From Dactylonectria macrodidyma (lineage: Eukaryota; Ascomycota; Sordariomycetes; Hypocreales; Nectriaceae), in contig JAGMUV010000009.1 of NCBI GenBank assembly GCA_020744425.1, forward strand, positions 1,364,001-1,428,000: a DNA stretch of 64,000 nt. The letters run 5' to 3'. The position numbers and the translations under genes are program-made. Below are positions 46,926 through 59,800 of this stretch, in pieces; the first letter of the stretch is position 1; each line of letters starts with the position of its first letter. A model generated the notes under the pieces. It was not told where the DNA came from. It worked only from the letters and a program-made list of their open reading frames with translations, and ran no database searches.

Positions 46926-49900
46926 TATTATATATTAGGCGCCCGTAGTTGATTAGCTATTATGGGTTATGTATCCGTATGGTATGGTAGTATGATATTG
47001 AATCTTGGATGATGTCAATGTTTGACAGTGTGAAATATGCTTGTTCGTGAGTGTTGTAGTAGTAGGTGTGGTGTGGTGTGTCGAAGTATTTGTGTCACCG
47101 TCGTGGCTTATACACACTCTCTCACAACTCGGCTAGGGAAACCATCCAAGTCATGGTCGACGGCAAAGGAACGAATGGAGCTCCGTGTGGCAGAAAACGA
47201 GAGATGTGCAGAAACGAAGGAAAAGGGCTGCAGAACAGCCAGCGTATGCAGAGCGGCGGATCGCCAAAAACCTCCAAGGATAGAATGGGTGGTGGTGAAC
47301 AAGAACAAAGTGGCATATGGAGGAGAGAATTGCACGTTTTCCCTTGTTCGACAAGAACAACGCACGCACGCACGCACGCAGCCGCTCACAAGGTCACAAA
47401 ATCCTCACTAGTCTCATCCATCGGCATGTCCATCGACGCCAATACGGAGCAAACCTGGGTACACGTAGTAGCTTAAACCAATATTTCTCCTAAAAAAGCC
47501 TCCCACCCCCTTCTTCGCCAGGCCCCCTCCCCCCATTTGCATCCCATTTTAGGTCCTTGCGGGGGGGGTCCTGGGAGGTGGAAGAGCCGGGCTAAAAAAA
47601 CTTGGGCGGCCCCTTGGGTGAGCTTGGCTGGCATCCCGTCCCTGGTCTGCAACAAACTCCACCCAGGGCATTCTTTTCCAGACGATCCAGGCCTAGGGAG
47701 AACGTTGGCGCCGCAGGAACGTCGCTCGTTTATTTCATAGCCGCCGTTTGTTAATTCATTGAATGGTTTCTTTCTTGGAGTGGTGGGAACGGTGGTGGTG
47801 GCGGTAAAGTGGTGGTGGTGGTGGTGAACGGTGGTGAACGGTGGTTAATGAGGTTGAATGGTGTTGAGACCTGTCTACGCAGATGCCTAATGTGTGTGTA
47901 CATAGGTAAGTAACATGCAGTTTGCAGTATAATAAATGAGCAATATAGAGTGCCATTTTCCTCCTTTGAAGTCCTACAACGTTGTACTGCCTGTTGGGCC
48001 TGTACCACCATCGTCCCATCCTTCGTTTGCAAGTAGTAGTCATGCCTGTCCCCGCCCTCCACCACCATCCACCATCACCACCACTAACACCGTTCTGCGC
48101 CGTCCGCTCTCACCACCGAAGAAAAAACTCATGCACACCACCGTGCAATGCGGCCGCCCAAGCCAAGAACCAAACCAAACCAAACCAAACTCACCAAACA
48201 GATTCGAGGTCGCAGTACCGCGCAGCCGGGTGTACATACCTACATATTCCACTCACCGACCACCACCGCACGCTTGCACCGACTCATAGCCCAATCAACC
48301 CCCTCGGGGTCCCAGCCGAATGCATGAAAAGGGCGTTCGTCCCATGTCCCCATCTTCCCTGTCCCTTGCTCCCTTGCTTGTCTGCCCTGTCAACCCATCC
48401 AGTTCCATGTCTTGGGTCTTTTTTTGTCCCTTTCGTCGCCTAACCGCCGGCCACCCCACCACCTCTCACTGTCTCTCCTGCTTGACTGACTTGGCAACTT
48501 GCGTACTATTGTAATGTATTGTATGCAGTCTGCACTACCTAAGTCCCTACTTTTATGCGTGAGCATGACTGCTTCTAATAACCCATCCCAACTGCACAAG
48601 CGCCGCCACACTGTGCACGCAGGAGAGCCAACGGCTTGGTCTTTTTATTCGGTTCGTGCTTGGCGCAGCTAGGCTGAACCAAGTCCCCTCGAGTCTCCTC
48701 GAGTCCTCCCTCCTCGTTGCTTGTAATGCGTACGTCCTCCATACAAACTAATACACATTGCCCATGTGAGTATCAAGTAGTCCGATCTCTTAAGCTATTG
48801 CTTGTTACGTACGAAGCAGGACACATACCCGGTTCGTCCGTCGTCAGCCAAATTCGAGCTGACGAGTCCAACTCCACAAACAAGGGAATTTTCTACGGAG
48901 AGAAATACCTCGACATCAGTCCCGATTTGTATACAAGTGCCCAGGGCGCGTGCAAGTAGTCTGGTGGATATAATTCAATGTTGTGTACATTGAGCAGGAC
49001 CTGAGGGAACTGATTCCTTTTCATCCCAAACAATGCTGGTTTGCAAATGTGTACACTCTACCAACACAATACAGCAAACCTCTACCCAACTCGATGCTAT
49101 CCCCACTTGGCAGACTCGATGCCATCTCCTTGACAGTCCCCTTGACAGTCCCCTTGACAGTCCCCTTGACAGTCCCCTTGACAGTCCCCTTGACAAACCG
49201 CAAATAGTCTGACTTCATGCGCATTTTACTCCACCGGGACCGGCATTAGCCTCTCTCGCCTGTCTTCTCCCGCTGGTGCTGCAGCTGCAGCCCGCCCACA
49301 CCACCGGTCCAGGGCCCCAGCGGCTGTTAGGGGGGGGTGGGTTAGGGGGCGGCCCTTAGCGTTTGCAGCGAGCTTCTTAGGGGAGCTTCCAAGATCACCC
49401 CCCTCCACCCCAAAAAGGCCAGGCCCTCAATAGACCACCAAAATCCTACGCCGCACCGTTGGCGCCGCCGCATAGCGCCCTCGACCGTCAAGGTTCCTGC
49501 AAGCCTGCAAGGGGAAATTACACTAGCCCATAACTAGCCGCTGCTGACTACATTGACCTCTTCTCTTCCCATCCTTTGCTCACGTCAAGTCGTCCCAAAG
49601 AAGTCATCCCCCCTCGTCACGCATCTCGCTCTTCTCCGGAACCCATCCGTAGTACTCCCGTCCGTGCCTTTACCACGTACAGGCCATCTGACGGGTATTG
49701 TATTATTCCAAGTCATCCAAACTATGCTGTACATAGTAAATGCTCTGACCATTTCCATCGTCTCCCTTCCTCCAGCCTCCTCTCCACAAATCCCATCATC
49801 ACAAAGTCCGTCAAGTCAGCCTTATTTGCTTTGGTTCTAGGTGCAGCCCAAATTTAGCATCAGAGGGCGCTGAGTACCAAAAGTAGTCCCCTCGTAGTTC

Positions 49901-50925
49901 GTGCTATGCAGTAGATCAATTACTGAAATGCACCACATCCCTTCATTTACCAGCCCTATCAAGTCATCCCACCTCATCCGGCCTTCGCCCGATTGCGAAC
50001 ATGGACATGTACCAAAGTTACCTCTAAACACGATCACCCATTGAAGCATAAGCAACGTTTACACATGCAACACTTCTGCCTCAGCGCCCATAGAGTCTCA
50101 TCAGTCCATTGTCTCTTTTTAGCTGTTTTTAACGTATTGGTATATGCTGGACTTCAACAACTGCCACCATCATCCACGACCACAACTCAACCTCCCCACC
50201 CACACTCGCCGGGCTCTTCCCGTCCCCACTCACGTAATCGTACAGAGAGGCCATCAACGGCAAAAGTATGTCAAAACGAGGGACGCCATACAAATAGCCC
50301 TCTCTAATATACAATTTGGCATGCCCATGGGGCCGCAGCGTCCAGGTGGGGTCTCCTTTCTTCAGCATCAGTCCAATCCTGCATTTCAACCAAGGCATTG
50401 ATCGCTGCCTCTCAGTTGCCCAAGATCGCTCTCCTTACGCCTTTGTCACCAAACCATCCAACCTCTTCCATATCCACCATAGTTCTCAATGAGAAGAAGA
50501 ATAAAAATAAAGAAACCAAAGCATTAAAAAATATGCCCAGGTCGCCAGGATGGAGCCAAAAGAAAAATAAATGATGTGGGGGCTCTACCCCTTTGCGTGG
50601 CGCCAGGCATTGGGAGGTAATGATGGATGGTCGAGACGACCAACCCGCAAGTCTATACCAGAATGCAGTTCTCGTACACATCAGTGTAGAAGCGCGGAGA
50701 AACAACTGAAGGAAACATGTCGCGTCCAAGTGTCGTGATCGCGGTCTGTCGGCGGAGGCCCCTCGTGATGGCGCGGTGGTTCTTACTATAAAGACAAGGA
50801 CCAGGCGAAGGCTGTTTCGCTCCACCGAAGAAGGGTATCGAAGTGTAATAAAAATAAAAAGGGAAAATGGCGCAGTTGTTGAGATGTGTGGTTCAAATGG
50901 CGAGGGAATTGAGGTCTTCATGTCA
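46926..50925. other. 4-kb intergenic region with short repeats
   Basis: Between the start of the DUF3433 gene and the stop of the mucin gene, both minus strand. No coding gene was supported. It contains GTG-rich runs near 47790-47860, an AACC-type run near 48172-48192 and a 12-bp tandem array at 49130-49195. The portion next to 50925 should be the 3' untranslated region of the mucin gene. Confidence 0.5.
49130..49195. repeat. 12-bp tandem repeat, 5.5 copies
   Basis: Five perfect units of TTGACAGTCCCC followed by a half unit. The unit length is a multiple of three, but no host gene was found around it. Confidence 0.95.
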
Positions 50926-53805
50926 TCAGTTCCATCCCAGAGAATTCTCAGCTGCAACGGGAGGCGAGATGTACGCCGTGCGGGCAGAATTGCCCATGCC
51001 ACTCCGGCCGCTGCCGTGGCTGTTACGACCGTACTGAGCGCGCAAGTTATCGCCCGCGGCAGCACCGTACGATGAAAAGTCCTGACTCAGCAGAGCACCA
51101 CCCATGAGGGCAGGGCTACCGTTGCCTGCATAGCGCATCTCAGACGAGGCTTGGCTGCTGCCAATGGAGCTAGCACGGCGGTGACCCAGCTGCTTCTTGC
51201 GCTTGTAACGACGGGCCACAAGGAACATGGCAGCGCCGTACACGGCAGCCAGACCGATGGCGCCCACAGCAATACCAGCAACGGTGGCCTTTTGCTTGGC
51301 AGTCTGGTTATCCGAACCACTGTTGCTGAATCCATCTCCTTGGCTCGAGTCAGTGTTGTCGGAGCTGCTGCCGCTTCCAGATGTGGTCTCGGCATTGTTT
51401 CCCAGCAGATCAATCTTAGTGTTGATGACGGAGGTCAGGTTTCTCACGATCTCTTGGTCGTTGTTGTAGAGAGCAGAGTTGGGGGTTGTGAGATCGATCT
51501 GCAGGTTATCGACCATGTTCTCGGGGTAGTACACTGAAGCAATGGCGGTGATGTATCCCCACTTGGTTCGAGTATCATACGGAACAATCTTGCTCACCAG
51601 GATACGGTCAGTCGAGAAACCACCACCGTCAGCGAGTGCATCAGGCAGATACTTGAAGATCTGTGCCGCAGCAACAGTGTTCTTAGCCACGAAAAGATAG
51701 TTAAGAGGATACAGGAATCCAATCTGAATCAGAGTCGTGCCATCAGGAATAGGTTGGTCAGGGTCATCAGGCAGAATGACCTTAGGAATATTGTCGGGAA
51801 GGCCGGTGCTGGTGGCTGTTGAGGTTGAAATCGAGTTGGTGTTGGTAGGCTCGAAAAGAATGGTTGTGGGCAGCCAACCCTCGGTGTTACTAAGCGTGGC
51901 AGTGGCTTGGATGCTGGTGATGGGGTCGGCCGACTGAATAACAGAGGTAGGTGCCTCGGTCTCAGAGATAAGAGGCAAAGATGTGGTAGCGGTCGGCTGC
52001 TCAACAACAGTTGACTGCTCGCTAGCAGTAGAGGGAGCTGTCTCAGTAGCTTGGGAAGCACTACCGGTAGTCTCGGTAGAAGGGAGATCGGTAGCCTGAG
52101 ATGCGCTTTCCGTGCCAGTCGAAGCCTCAACAGCCGTCGAGTTCACACCAGTCTCCACAGTTCCCGTCGTCTGGCCTGTCGCATCAGTGCCAGTCGCCGT
52201 AGCGTCAGTGGCGGACACGGTGCCGGTCGAGATGGGTCCGGTGGTTGTGCCAGGGGTACCGGCAGTGCCAGTAGAAACAGGCGTTGTATCAGTCGGAACA
52301 GTTGTACCAGTAGCATCAGTACCGGTAGATACAGCAGTGTCAGTCGGGACTGTCGTTCCTGTGGCATCTGTACCAGTAGAAACGGAAATTGAGGTACCGG
52401 TAGGGTTTGTTGTACCAGTGGCATCAGTGCCAGTAGAAACAGACGCGGTATCAGTCGGAACAGTCGTTCCAGTAGCATCAGTACCGGTAGATACAGCAGT
52501 GTCAGTCGGGACTGTTGTTCCCGTAGCATCTGTGCCGGTGGACACAGCGCCAGAGGTGTCAGTAGGGTTGGTGGTACCAGTAGCATCAGTAGCGGAAGTG
52601 TCAACTGGAACAGTAGTAGCAGACGGGTTGGACGAAACTGTGTTGCTTGGGTTCGATGAAGCAGTGTCGGTGACGTCAGCGGATGCGGACTGTGTAGTCT
52701 CGGTGTTGACTGGGGCATCAGTCGTAGCTGAGGAACCGTCGCTCTCTGTAGTCGCAGTAGGTTGAGCGGCCGATGTCGAGACATCGACAGGAGCCGTGGT
52801 CGAGGGCCCCGCAGTTGCAGATACGGAATTGGCAGTGCTCTGTGACTCCTCAGAAGTATTGGTCTGGGTCTCTGCAGCGTCACTGCTCGAGGTTACGCTT
52901 GAGTCATCCAAAAGAGAGCTAAGGAGGCTCGAAACCGGATCCAGCAAGCCAGTGGATGTAGCTGCTGTAGCGTCAGAAGTAGCACTGTCATCGCTCTGAG
53001 TCTGGCTGGCCTCAGTGGCAGAGGTCTCGGCGGCAGAAGTCTCAGCAGCAGATGTTGCGGCAGCAGAGGTCTGGTCAGCTGAAGTCGCGGCGGCAGAGGT
53101 CTCGTCAGCTGAAGTCTCAGCGGCAGAGGTCTGGGCAGCTGAAGTCTCAGCGGCAGAGGTCTCGGCAGCTGAAGTCGCGGCGGCAGAGGTCTGGGTGGCA
53201 GCCGATGTTACATCATCCGATGTAGTGGCATCAGCAGACTGGGTCGCTGAGCTAGAGTCGACTGCCGTGGTGGAATCGGCAGCTGTTGTAAATGTCTTCT
53301 TGGTCGAATCGGTTGCGGAGGCATCGGTAGTCGTGGGATCCGTGGACTTCTGAGTGTCTGTCTCGCTCGAGCTATCGGCAGTCGTCTCAGTGGTGGCCGC
53401 AGTCGTAGTGTCGCTGACTGTGACAATACCGGTGGGGGCTAGGAGAATGCCAGTGTCGGTGTCCGAGGCAGTCGCGCGTTCGGCGGAGGTCGAACCGGTT
53501 TTGCTAGTACCGCTCGTGGTGGGCTGGAGAATGATCGCAGGGACAGTACCGGTGGCACCGAGGGAGTCGGAATCTGAGATGTCCGAAATCAAGTCAACAA
53601 TGCTTGTCTGTCGTCTGGAGGTTTCGGAATGGTCGGTAGAGATTGTTGATCCTGAGGCGGTCCGACTCTGACTCGAGGTGATCGTCGAGTTGGTGATCTC
53701 GCGCTTGATTTGCCGGGGGAAATAGATGCGGTTGTGGTTGCCATCTGCAACAGCATTCGTTGCAAATGCCAAGGCAACCGCGAGAGCCAATGATTTGGGA
53801 AGCAT
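50926..53805 (-). CDS. MSB2: Msb2-like signalling mucin
   Basis: Single exon, 959 residues, starting at the ATG at 53805. A signal peptide (MLPKSLALAVALAFATNAVA) is followed by about 660 residues of Ser/Thr/Ala-rich mucin-like sequence with two repeat blocks. Residues about 693-802 form the conserved extracellular region just outside the membrane, with IQIGFLYPLNYLF, QIFKYLPDAL, VPYDTRTKWGYIT and LQIDLTTPNSALY, which is the region shared with fungal Msb2 proteins. A transmembrane helix lies at about 843-862, followed by a basic stop-transfer (RRYKRKK) and a 97-residue cytoplasmic tail rich in Ser and Gly. By family it is a plasma-membrane sensor acting upstream of Cdc42 and the filamentation/virulence MAP kinase cascade, activated by shedding of the mucin part. 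No introns seen. Its long upstream region is pyrimidine-rich on the coding strand. Confidence 0.9.
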   Translation of the reverse strand: MLPKSLALAVALAFATNAVADGNHNRIYFPRQIKREITNSTITSSQSRTASGSTISTDHSETSRRQTSIVDLISDISDSDSLGATGTVPAIILQPTTSGTSKTGSTSAERATASDTDTGILLAPTGIVTVSDTTTAATTETTADSSSETDTQKSTDPTTTDASATDSTKKTFTTAADSTTAVDSSSATQSADATTSDDVTSAATQTSAAATSAAETSAAETSAAQTSAAETSADETSAAATSADQTSAAATSAAETSAAETSATEASQTQSDDSATSDATAATSTGLLDPVSSLLSSLLDDSSVTSSSDAAETQTNTSEESQSTANSVSATAGPSTTAPVDVSTSAAQPTATTESDGSSATTDAPVNTETTQSASADVTDTASSNPSNTVSSNPSATTVPVDTSATDATGTTNPTDTSGAVSTGTDATGTTVPTDTAVSTGTDATGTTVPTDTASVSTGTDATGTTNPTGTSISVSTGTDATGTTVPTDTAVSTGTDATGTTVPTDTTPVSTGTAGTPGTTTGPISTGTVSATDATATGTDATGQTTGTVETGVNSTAVEASTGTESASQATDLPSTETTGSASQATETAPSTASEQSTVVEQPTATTSLPLISETEAPTSVIQSADPITSIQATATLSNTEGWLPTTILFEPTNTNSISTSTATSTGLPDNIPKVILPDDPDQPIPDGTTLIQIGFLYPLNYLFVAKNTVAAAQIFKYLPDALADGGGFSTDRILVSKIVPYDTRTKWGYITAIASVYYPENMVDNLQIDLTTPNSALYNNDQEIVRNLTSVINTKIDLLGNNAETTSGSGSSSDNTDSSQGDGFSNSGSDNQTAKQKATVAGIAVGAIGLAAVYGAAMFLVARRYKRKKQLGHRRASSIGSSQASSEMRYAGNGSPALMGGALLSQDFSSYGAAAGDNLRAQYGRNSHGSGRSGMGNSARTAYISPPVAAENSLGWN
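52262..52600 (-). repeat. intragenic repeats in MSB2 (about 20-residue units)
   Basis: Encodes about six imperfect copies of a unit like VSTGTDATGTTVPTDTA. Units vary in length by one or two codons and neighbouring copies share most bases, so expansion by slippage or unequal exchange is likely. Confidence 0.85.
53018..53196 (-). repeat. intragenic 15-bp repeats in MSB2
   Basis: Encodes about a dozen tandem pentapeptides of the form TSAAE, with A, Q or D replacing single positions. The 15-bp period keeps the reading frame when copies are gained or lost. Confidence 0.88.
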
Positions 53806-56800
53806 TCTTGCGGTCTTGCTTGTTCGGTTGTATGTACGATGTGGTAATGATGTAACGATGGCCGTCGAGTAGACGTGGTTATGCTGGCTTCATCATTAGC
53901 GATGGTGACAATACCCGGGCAACCAAGCGGCACTAACTGTCAGGATCAGATGCAGCGAATGTACTTGACAGTAAATGTCAACGAGTGTAATCTGTACACA
54001 CGATTGTCAGTCGACAGCCATTGACGAGCTGTTTCAGCATCCCATCCAAACCAATCACTCCAAGTAGGCCAGTGTAGTCCACACCACTATGCCATTCGGG
54101 GAACAAAGGAACAGATATCCTCCCCCCATCCATCCCAAACCGCCGAGATACCGATTGAATGTCAAGCAGAAGACTCACATATAGTTTGCGTGGAGCGTAT
54201 GTATATGCGAGTTTAATCACGAGAAAATGAGTGGCTTGACGAGAAATCGTCGACGAGGATTCAAACAGGCGCGAGTCGTCAAAATGAGAACAGTTCGTGT
54301 CTGTGTCTCTGGTTGGTCGGTACTTGGGTGGTGTCGGATCGCGGGGACGTCGAAATCATTCGTCTGCCGGCATTTGCTATCCGCGAGACCTCCAGAGGTC
54401 CTAGAGTCGGCCAGACATCAACCAAGGAAGGACGGGAACGGTTCTCGAGGATCGGCTTGAACGCGCGGGCCGCTGTCGAGAATCGAAGAGGACGGACGAC
54501 GACGCCTTGGAAACTTGTCGGAGGAGGTGAGGTCGGTGTGGAGAGGGAACGAAAGGAAGGGGAGGGAAAAGGCTCGACAAAAGAAGGACAGCGACAGGGC
54601 CACGCAGAAAGGAAGGAATGAAGGCGAATGGGGAGATGGCAGGCATGGAAACACGACAGGGACAAGGGGTGCGAGGAGCAAGGGGAGGGTGAAGTTTAGG
54701 GGAGAGCGAAGAGAGTGAAAGAAGGCCCAAGAGTGACGGCGGGCGTGGGCACTGCACCCGGGTGTGGCCCAGTCCATGTGAGAGGGTAAAGAGGCTTGGA
54801 TCGAGAGAGGCGCAGGGGGCTTGTGATGAACTCACCACAGTTGCCCATCATGACGGGATACATTAGGCGGGCAACACAGGTACGAGACCTTAGGTGGATA
54901 TAACGTCACGCAACGTGTACTGTGGCCCGGTAGAGCGAGTCGCGCACTATCTCAGGAGACGTGCGAATGGGGCGACTCAGAGAAACGGAAAGTTGAGGCA
55001 GGGATGGACAGAGACCCCTTCTCCCACCCCCGGTCACTGAAGCCGGCGAAAAAGTCGCTCCTCATCGGCCGTTGGCCGCACCTTCTGGGGAGTTTCTCAG
55101 GCACAGGTACGGATTGACAGAGCGAGGAGCGACACCCACAGTGATCGGGCCAGCCTAGACGAGCCTAGACGCCCGCCCACAACGGACGCGATATGGTGGG
55201 TGTCGGGTGGGTGAGCGGAGAGCCATGGCGGGCATGGAAATTGCGCAGGTGAAAGTCGTCAAAAGGGGGTCGGCCTACCTAGGGGCTTGAGCGTGCCAGG
55301 GTCGGCTAATTGCTAGTTCCCTGCTTCCCACGCACGACGGCGTCACAGAGAGAGTACTGTAGAAGGGATACCGGTACAAGATGGCTGTGGCACCTCAATT
55401 CCCTCTGCTCCATGTACCACGCTCGGTGCTTGTTCGCACAGGTTTTCTGTAGTCGCACCCGTCCACTGCGTACAACTCTCGCCCCTCGAAGTCGAGGGTC
55501 GTTGTGACCTGGCTGGCAACAAGCCTCGCTCTGCATCATGGGTTGCGTTGGTGGAAATCGACAGGGCATGTTGTAGCGTCTGCTCCCAAACACTGGCTTT
55601 GTCTCTCATCTGCCGGGGAGTGAGTTGCCAGGGAGTGGGAAGTGTGCTTGTTCAGCAGGCTGTTGGCCTGGGTCTGTGAGATGTGGGATGTGAGGAGGGG
55701 TGGGTCTGTCCAAGGTTGGTGCCAGGGGCACAGGCGTGGAAAAATCGATATTGCCATGAACTATTGGCCAGGATCGGGGCCATCATGGCGGCTAGACCAG
55801 ATATAGGAATGGTGCGGCACGCGAGCCCAGGGCTGGAGCCCATGCTTCGGTCCAGTACCTCAGAATTGGAGGTTGTCCTGAGCATTGAACCTCTAGGGCG
55901 CATGTTGAGGGCGAGGTTGCTACCTGGGAGCATCTGGTACCTGTGTCGTTCAGTTGGCTGTGCCGCTCGTGAGGTATTGAGCCGGGCTTAGTACACGCGC
56001 CCAACTCAAAGCTAACCCAGCGCAAGGAAGCAAATTCCATCCTCCAGTGTCAAGTCCATCGTTCCTCAGGTGAAGAGGCAGCCCGTCGTGCCATGGTCCG
56101 AGCCATCATCCAAAGGTACGGAGTACAGAAAAAACTCATGCCCCCCAAAAATGGCCTGGTACTTTGATTATTAGCAATTGAGGGTGATGAGCCAGGCCAG
56201 AACACTGGCCAGCAGGAACATGTTGAATTAGTGGTCATTTCGCTTGAGGTCACGCCTGGCAGCCTGCCTGGCACGATGCAACCACTGGAGGCGCACTGAA
56301 ATCGTGCGCCATGCCAGAATTGTACGGGTAATAGAAAGCCATGTCGACATGTGCCAGCGGCTGCAGTAGTGAGCAGCATCAAAGGGTACACACCTGGAGC
56401 GGTGCTGGTCAAATCGGACATTCGACCCAGAATGGACGGCGCGGGTACAGGTGCGGGTGTGGTGCGGGTGGTGGGTAATGGAGGATGCAAGCCTTTGCAA
56501 GCCGCTGCCCGCTCGCGGTCAAGCGGCATATAGGTACGAGGCCGGACGTCGGTGATACTTCAGAACACTCCAAGCGTAACGTGAAGAACCATGTATTCTC
56601 TGAAAGCAAAGCCGTACCGCGCGGATCGATTACTGTTCAAGACTCACTCTCCCGTAGCATCATAACCTTGGAAAAATGACAGACCCTGTCGGGGGGTCCA
56701 CTTGGGGACCACTTGAACGCCTACCGAAGAGCCACCTCGTGGACATGGCGCCGCAAGCCAGGAACAGAGGCGAATCGCCGCGCGACAAGGCCACCTTAGC

Positions 56801-59800
56801 TCGTCTCGAGGCGCCACTGGGGCTTGGGCCTTTAATTATCGCTGCCAAGTCCCAGCTCCGCAGATGCCAACAGTGCAACCGTACCTAGGTTTGCGTTTGT
56901 CAGAGAGAATGGGCAGCGGAACAAAGGAGAAAGTCAAAGACGAGTGCGACCCAGCACGTGCCTAGACACCAACCAGGCAGACACCTCAAGCCGCGAATGC
57001 CAGGCAACCAAGTGATACCTGAGGCACAATTAACAAGAGGGTGAAACCCTTGCCAGTCTAGGCGCTAACCTCTTGCCAATGGCATCACAAAGCTTCCATC
57101 AGTGCCCCCCAAAAAAAACGTCAAATCCGATCTGTGGCTGGCGATTGAGTGAGACATGCTTGGCATGGAAGACACACTGCAAAAACACAGCGACTCCTCT
57201 TCTCCCAGACCAACATCAACAAATATTAACTCAGCGGCACATATTTAGCATGAAGCGGCACATTCATGGGCATGGCGCAGCGCCGTTGTGCCTTGTGGCT
57301 CGCTGATGACTCCAGTCTCTTGGCACCCACCATTCGGGGTACAGCGCTGGGCAGAGTGCAACAGCACATCGCACATCGCAACGAATTCCACGACTCCACG
57401 TGGACGCGACGATGACATTGCGAAGCGGCACCAACGTTGGCCCCCTTTGGTGGGCTCCCCTAGGTGGCTTATGTCCCAGAAATTGCGCGTCCCTATGCAC
57501 CCTGTACTGTGCACATCTTCGCACGGCACATGGATTACGGGGCCGACCTCACTGTCTTTGGCGTACGGCACGGCGGGTAGTGTTTGATCAAGCTTCCCGT
57601 TCCCATCCGCTGCCGATGGACCCGGTGTTGACTCGTTTGCTTTTGCCATTTGACTGGTCGCCAATAAAGGACTCACGGAGCGATTCTGCTCCCGAATATC
57701 CATACACCGGCTCAGGTATATTGTCAAGGGGAGCACAAAGTTGCTCAACACAAACTTGGCTGTTACAATCTTAATCAATGTCTTGGCCACGTCCTGACTA
57801 GAGTCGTCTCGTCTCATTTCAGCCTACCAACCATCGCGTCAAGTCAGCTCGAGCACTTGCCCGCCTGAATGCCGGCTCAGCAGTCCTTTCGACTCCTCAA
57901 AGGCACGATGCAATACTCCGTGCCGATATTTGAGGAGACCGAAAATCTCCGCCCATCCACTCTACGAGCCTCTATTCCCCGAGCGCAACAAGAATGGTGG
58001 GAAAGTGCAAGTTGTGGCCGTAACCCCAACCCTCAGGTTCGTCCGCCGCCGCCGCCGCCGTGTTTCTTGTTTCTTCGCTGGTGCTTCTATACATAGACAC
58101 GACGATCTTTGCAAATACGGAGCCCTTGCTAGCCAGACCCGAACTAGCCCACCTGAATTCTATCCCATTCTGGTCGACCGTCTCCATACCAGCATCTGCT
58201 ACTCGCCAGCCTTCTCGTACCTGCAGCATACCAAGCATCGGCGTTCCTCCAACACTGGGGAGGACTTGGGATCTCCCCAGACAAACCTCCCCTTCTAGGA
58301 CATCGACTCACCTGAAGCATGCACTGTCGACGACAATCCACGCGACCATGAGTTGAAATGGCCATTTCTACATGCGCCTTGACCAACCCGTGGCTCTGCC
58401 ATCGCCCGCAATACGAGTGCACCCTAAAAGGCCTTGAACTCATTCGTGATGGTCTCTCCCAATCTAGAGCTGACAAGCCGTTCCCTGTAACCCTGCCGAA
58501 GTGAGCAACTGCTGTCGCTAACACTCTGTTGTTCTTGGCTTCGATGGCCAAATTGGGTCAGATTCGAGCACATTGGCCTTGTTTCTGCCCTATGACCTAG
58601 CCCATTCACTTTGTTCCCGACATCAGGTCCTGCGCGCTTTGTACGTAAAAGCTCGTCCATCACATCTGGCTGCGGTAAATATTAGCTAGTGATTCCTTGA
58701 AAGAGCTTTCTCTATGATCCATCACAGCTTTGTCGACTCATCACGGCATCAGCAACCATGCGAAAGTTGGTGGCCGCCACACCTGCTCACTCCACCACCT
58801 CCACGGTCCACTCGACACCACTACCACCACGGCCGCTGGTTTAACTGAGCCTAAAATAGGAAGCTGAAATCCAGCATGTACTCTGCTGGCACCGGCCCAT
58901 CTCACCGTTGGCGCTATTGCCAGGCGCGTTGAGCGCCTTCCCGGCGTATGCAAGTCCGCTTGTACGTAGTAAAGTCTTCTTGAGACACCTGGTGAGTCTA
59001 AAACATGCTACCACAGGCAATGGGAATTCGTCGGTCCCCTTTGCAGTACGTACGTATCAGCTGCTTCTAGCCCAGATTAGAGGGCGATAGCGGGTGCTCA
59101 ATGACCTGAGACAGTTCACCGTCGTCTCATGTCTCGCTTGAGCCACCAGACAACGAAGCGAGTGTTCACTTTCAAACAGAGTCAGCTACGTGGTAAACCT
59201 CGAGGCTTCTCTGTGTCTCACAACCCCCCGAAGCATTGGTGTATGCCGCCGGGCTCGTCATGGCCACTGAAGAATGAGTTTACGCTATGTACCCTGCATT
59301 TGTGTACATGAATCAATACCCATTCCGTTGGAAGGTGGCACATCCAAAACCTGAATTATCAAAACAAGCAATTGGATGACTTCTTACTTAAATCGCCTGA
59401 GCTTCCAAGTAAATGATTGGATCGATTGTAGCTAATGGCTAGATCTAATATATTGATATAAGAGTATTCGATTACATCATATGGCGATGTCTCTCTACTC
59501 TATGGAATGAATGAAATGAAGCTAGTTGATGACTCCCCTGGAGTTGAAACCAAATCCAACCTCTTTATTGCATACGTGATAATTGCTGCGCCTACCGTGG
59601 CTGTCTGGCTAGTATCGTATCACATGATGATAATCCATTTGGTATTCGCCCTCCCTTGAGGGCTGTTCCTCGTGTCATCACTGGAATGCAATACGTCACA
59701 GACTAGACCCATGCTCTTTGTTCTTCCCCTCCTCGCAGGAATGTCAACCGCTGGGAGACATTTGGTTGAGGCCGGCCGAAACTAGAACCTTCGAACGCGG

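Noticed and set aside
49130..49195. Possible CRISPR-like or promoter array (repeated TTGACA)
   Set aside because: Units are contiguous with no spacers, and TTGACA as a -35 box is irrelevant in a fungal nuclear genome.
52112..53671. Long plus-strand open frames opposite MSB2
   Set aside because: They mirror the Ser/Thr/Ala repeats of MSB2 and read as Val/Ala/Glu low complexity.
57245..57817. 190-codon open frame on the minus strand
   Set aside because: No domain or conserved pattern, mixed composition, and no splice-linked extension; kept out for lack of support.
57869..58298. Overlapping plus-strand frames around a CCG repeat
   Set aside because: The run of Arg or Pro comes from a trinucleotide repeat, and neither frame resembles a known protein.
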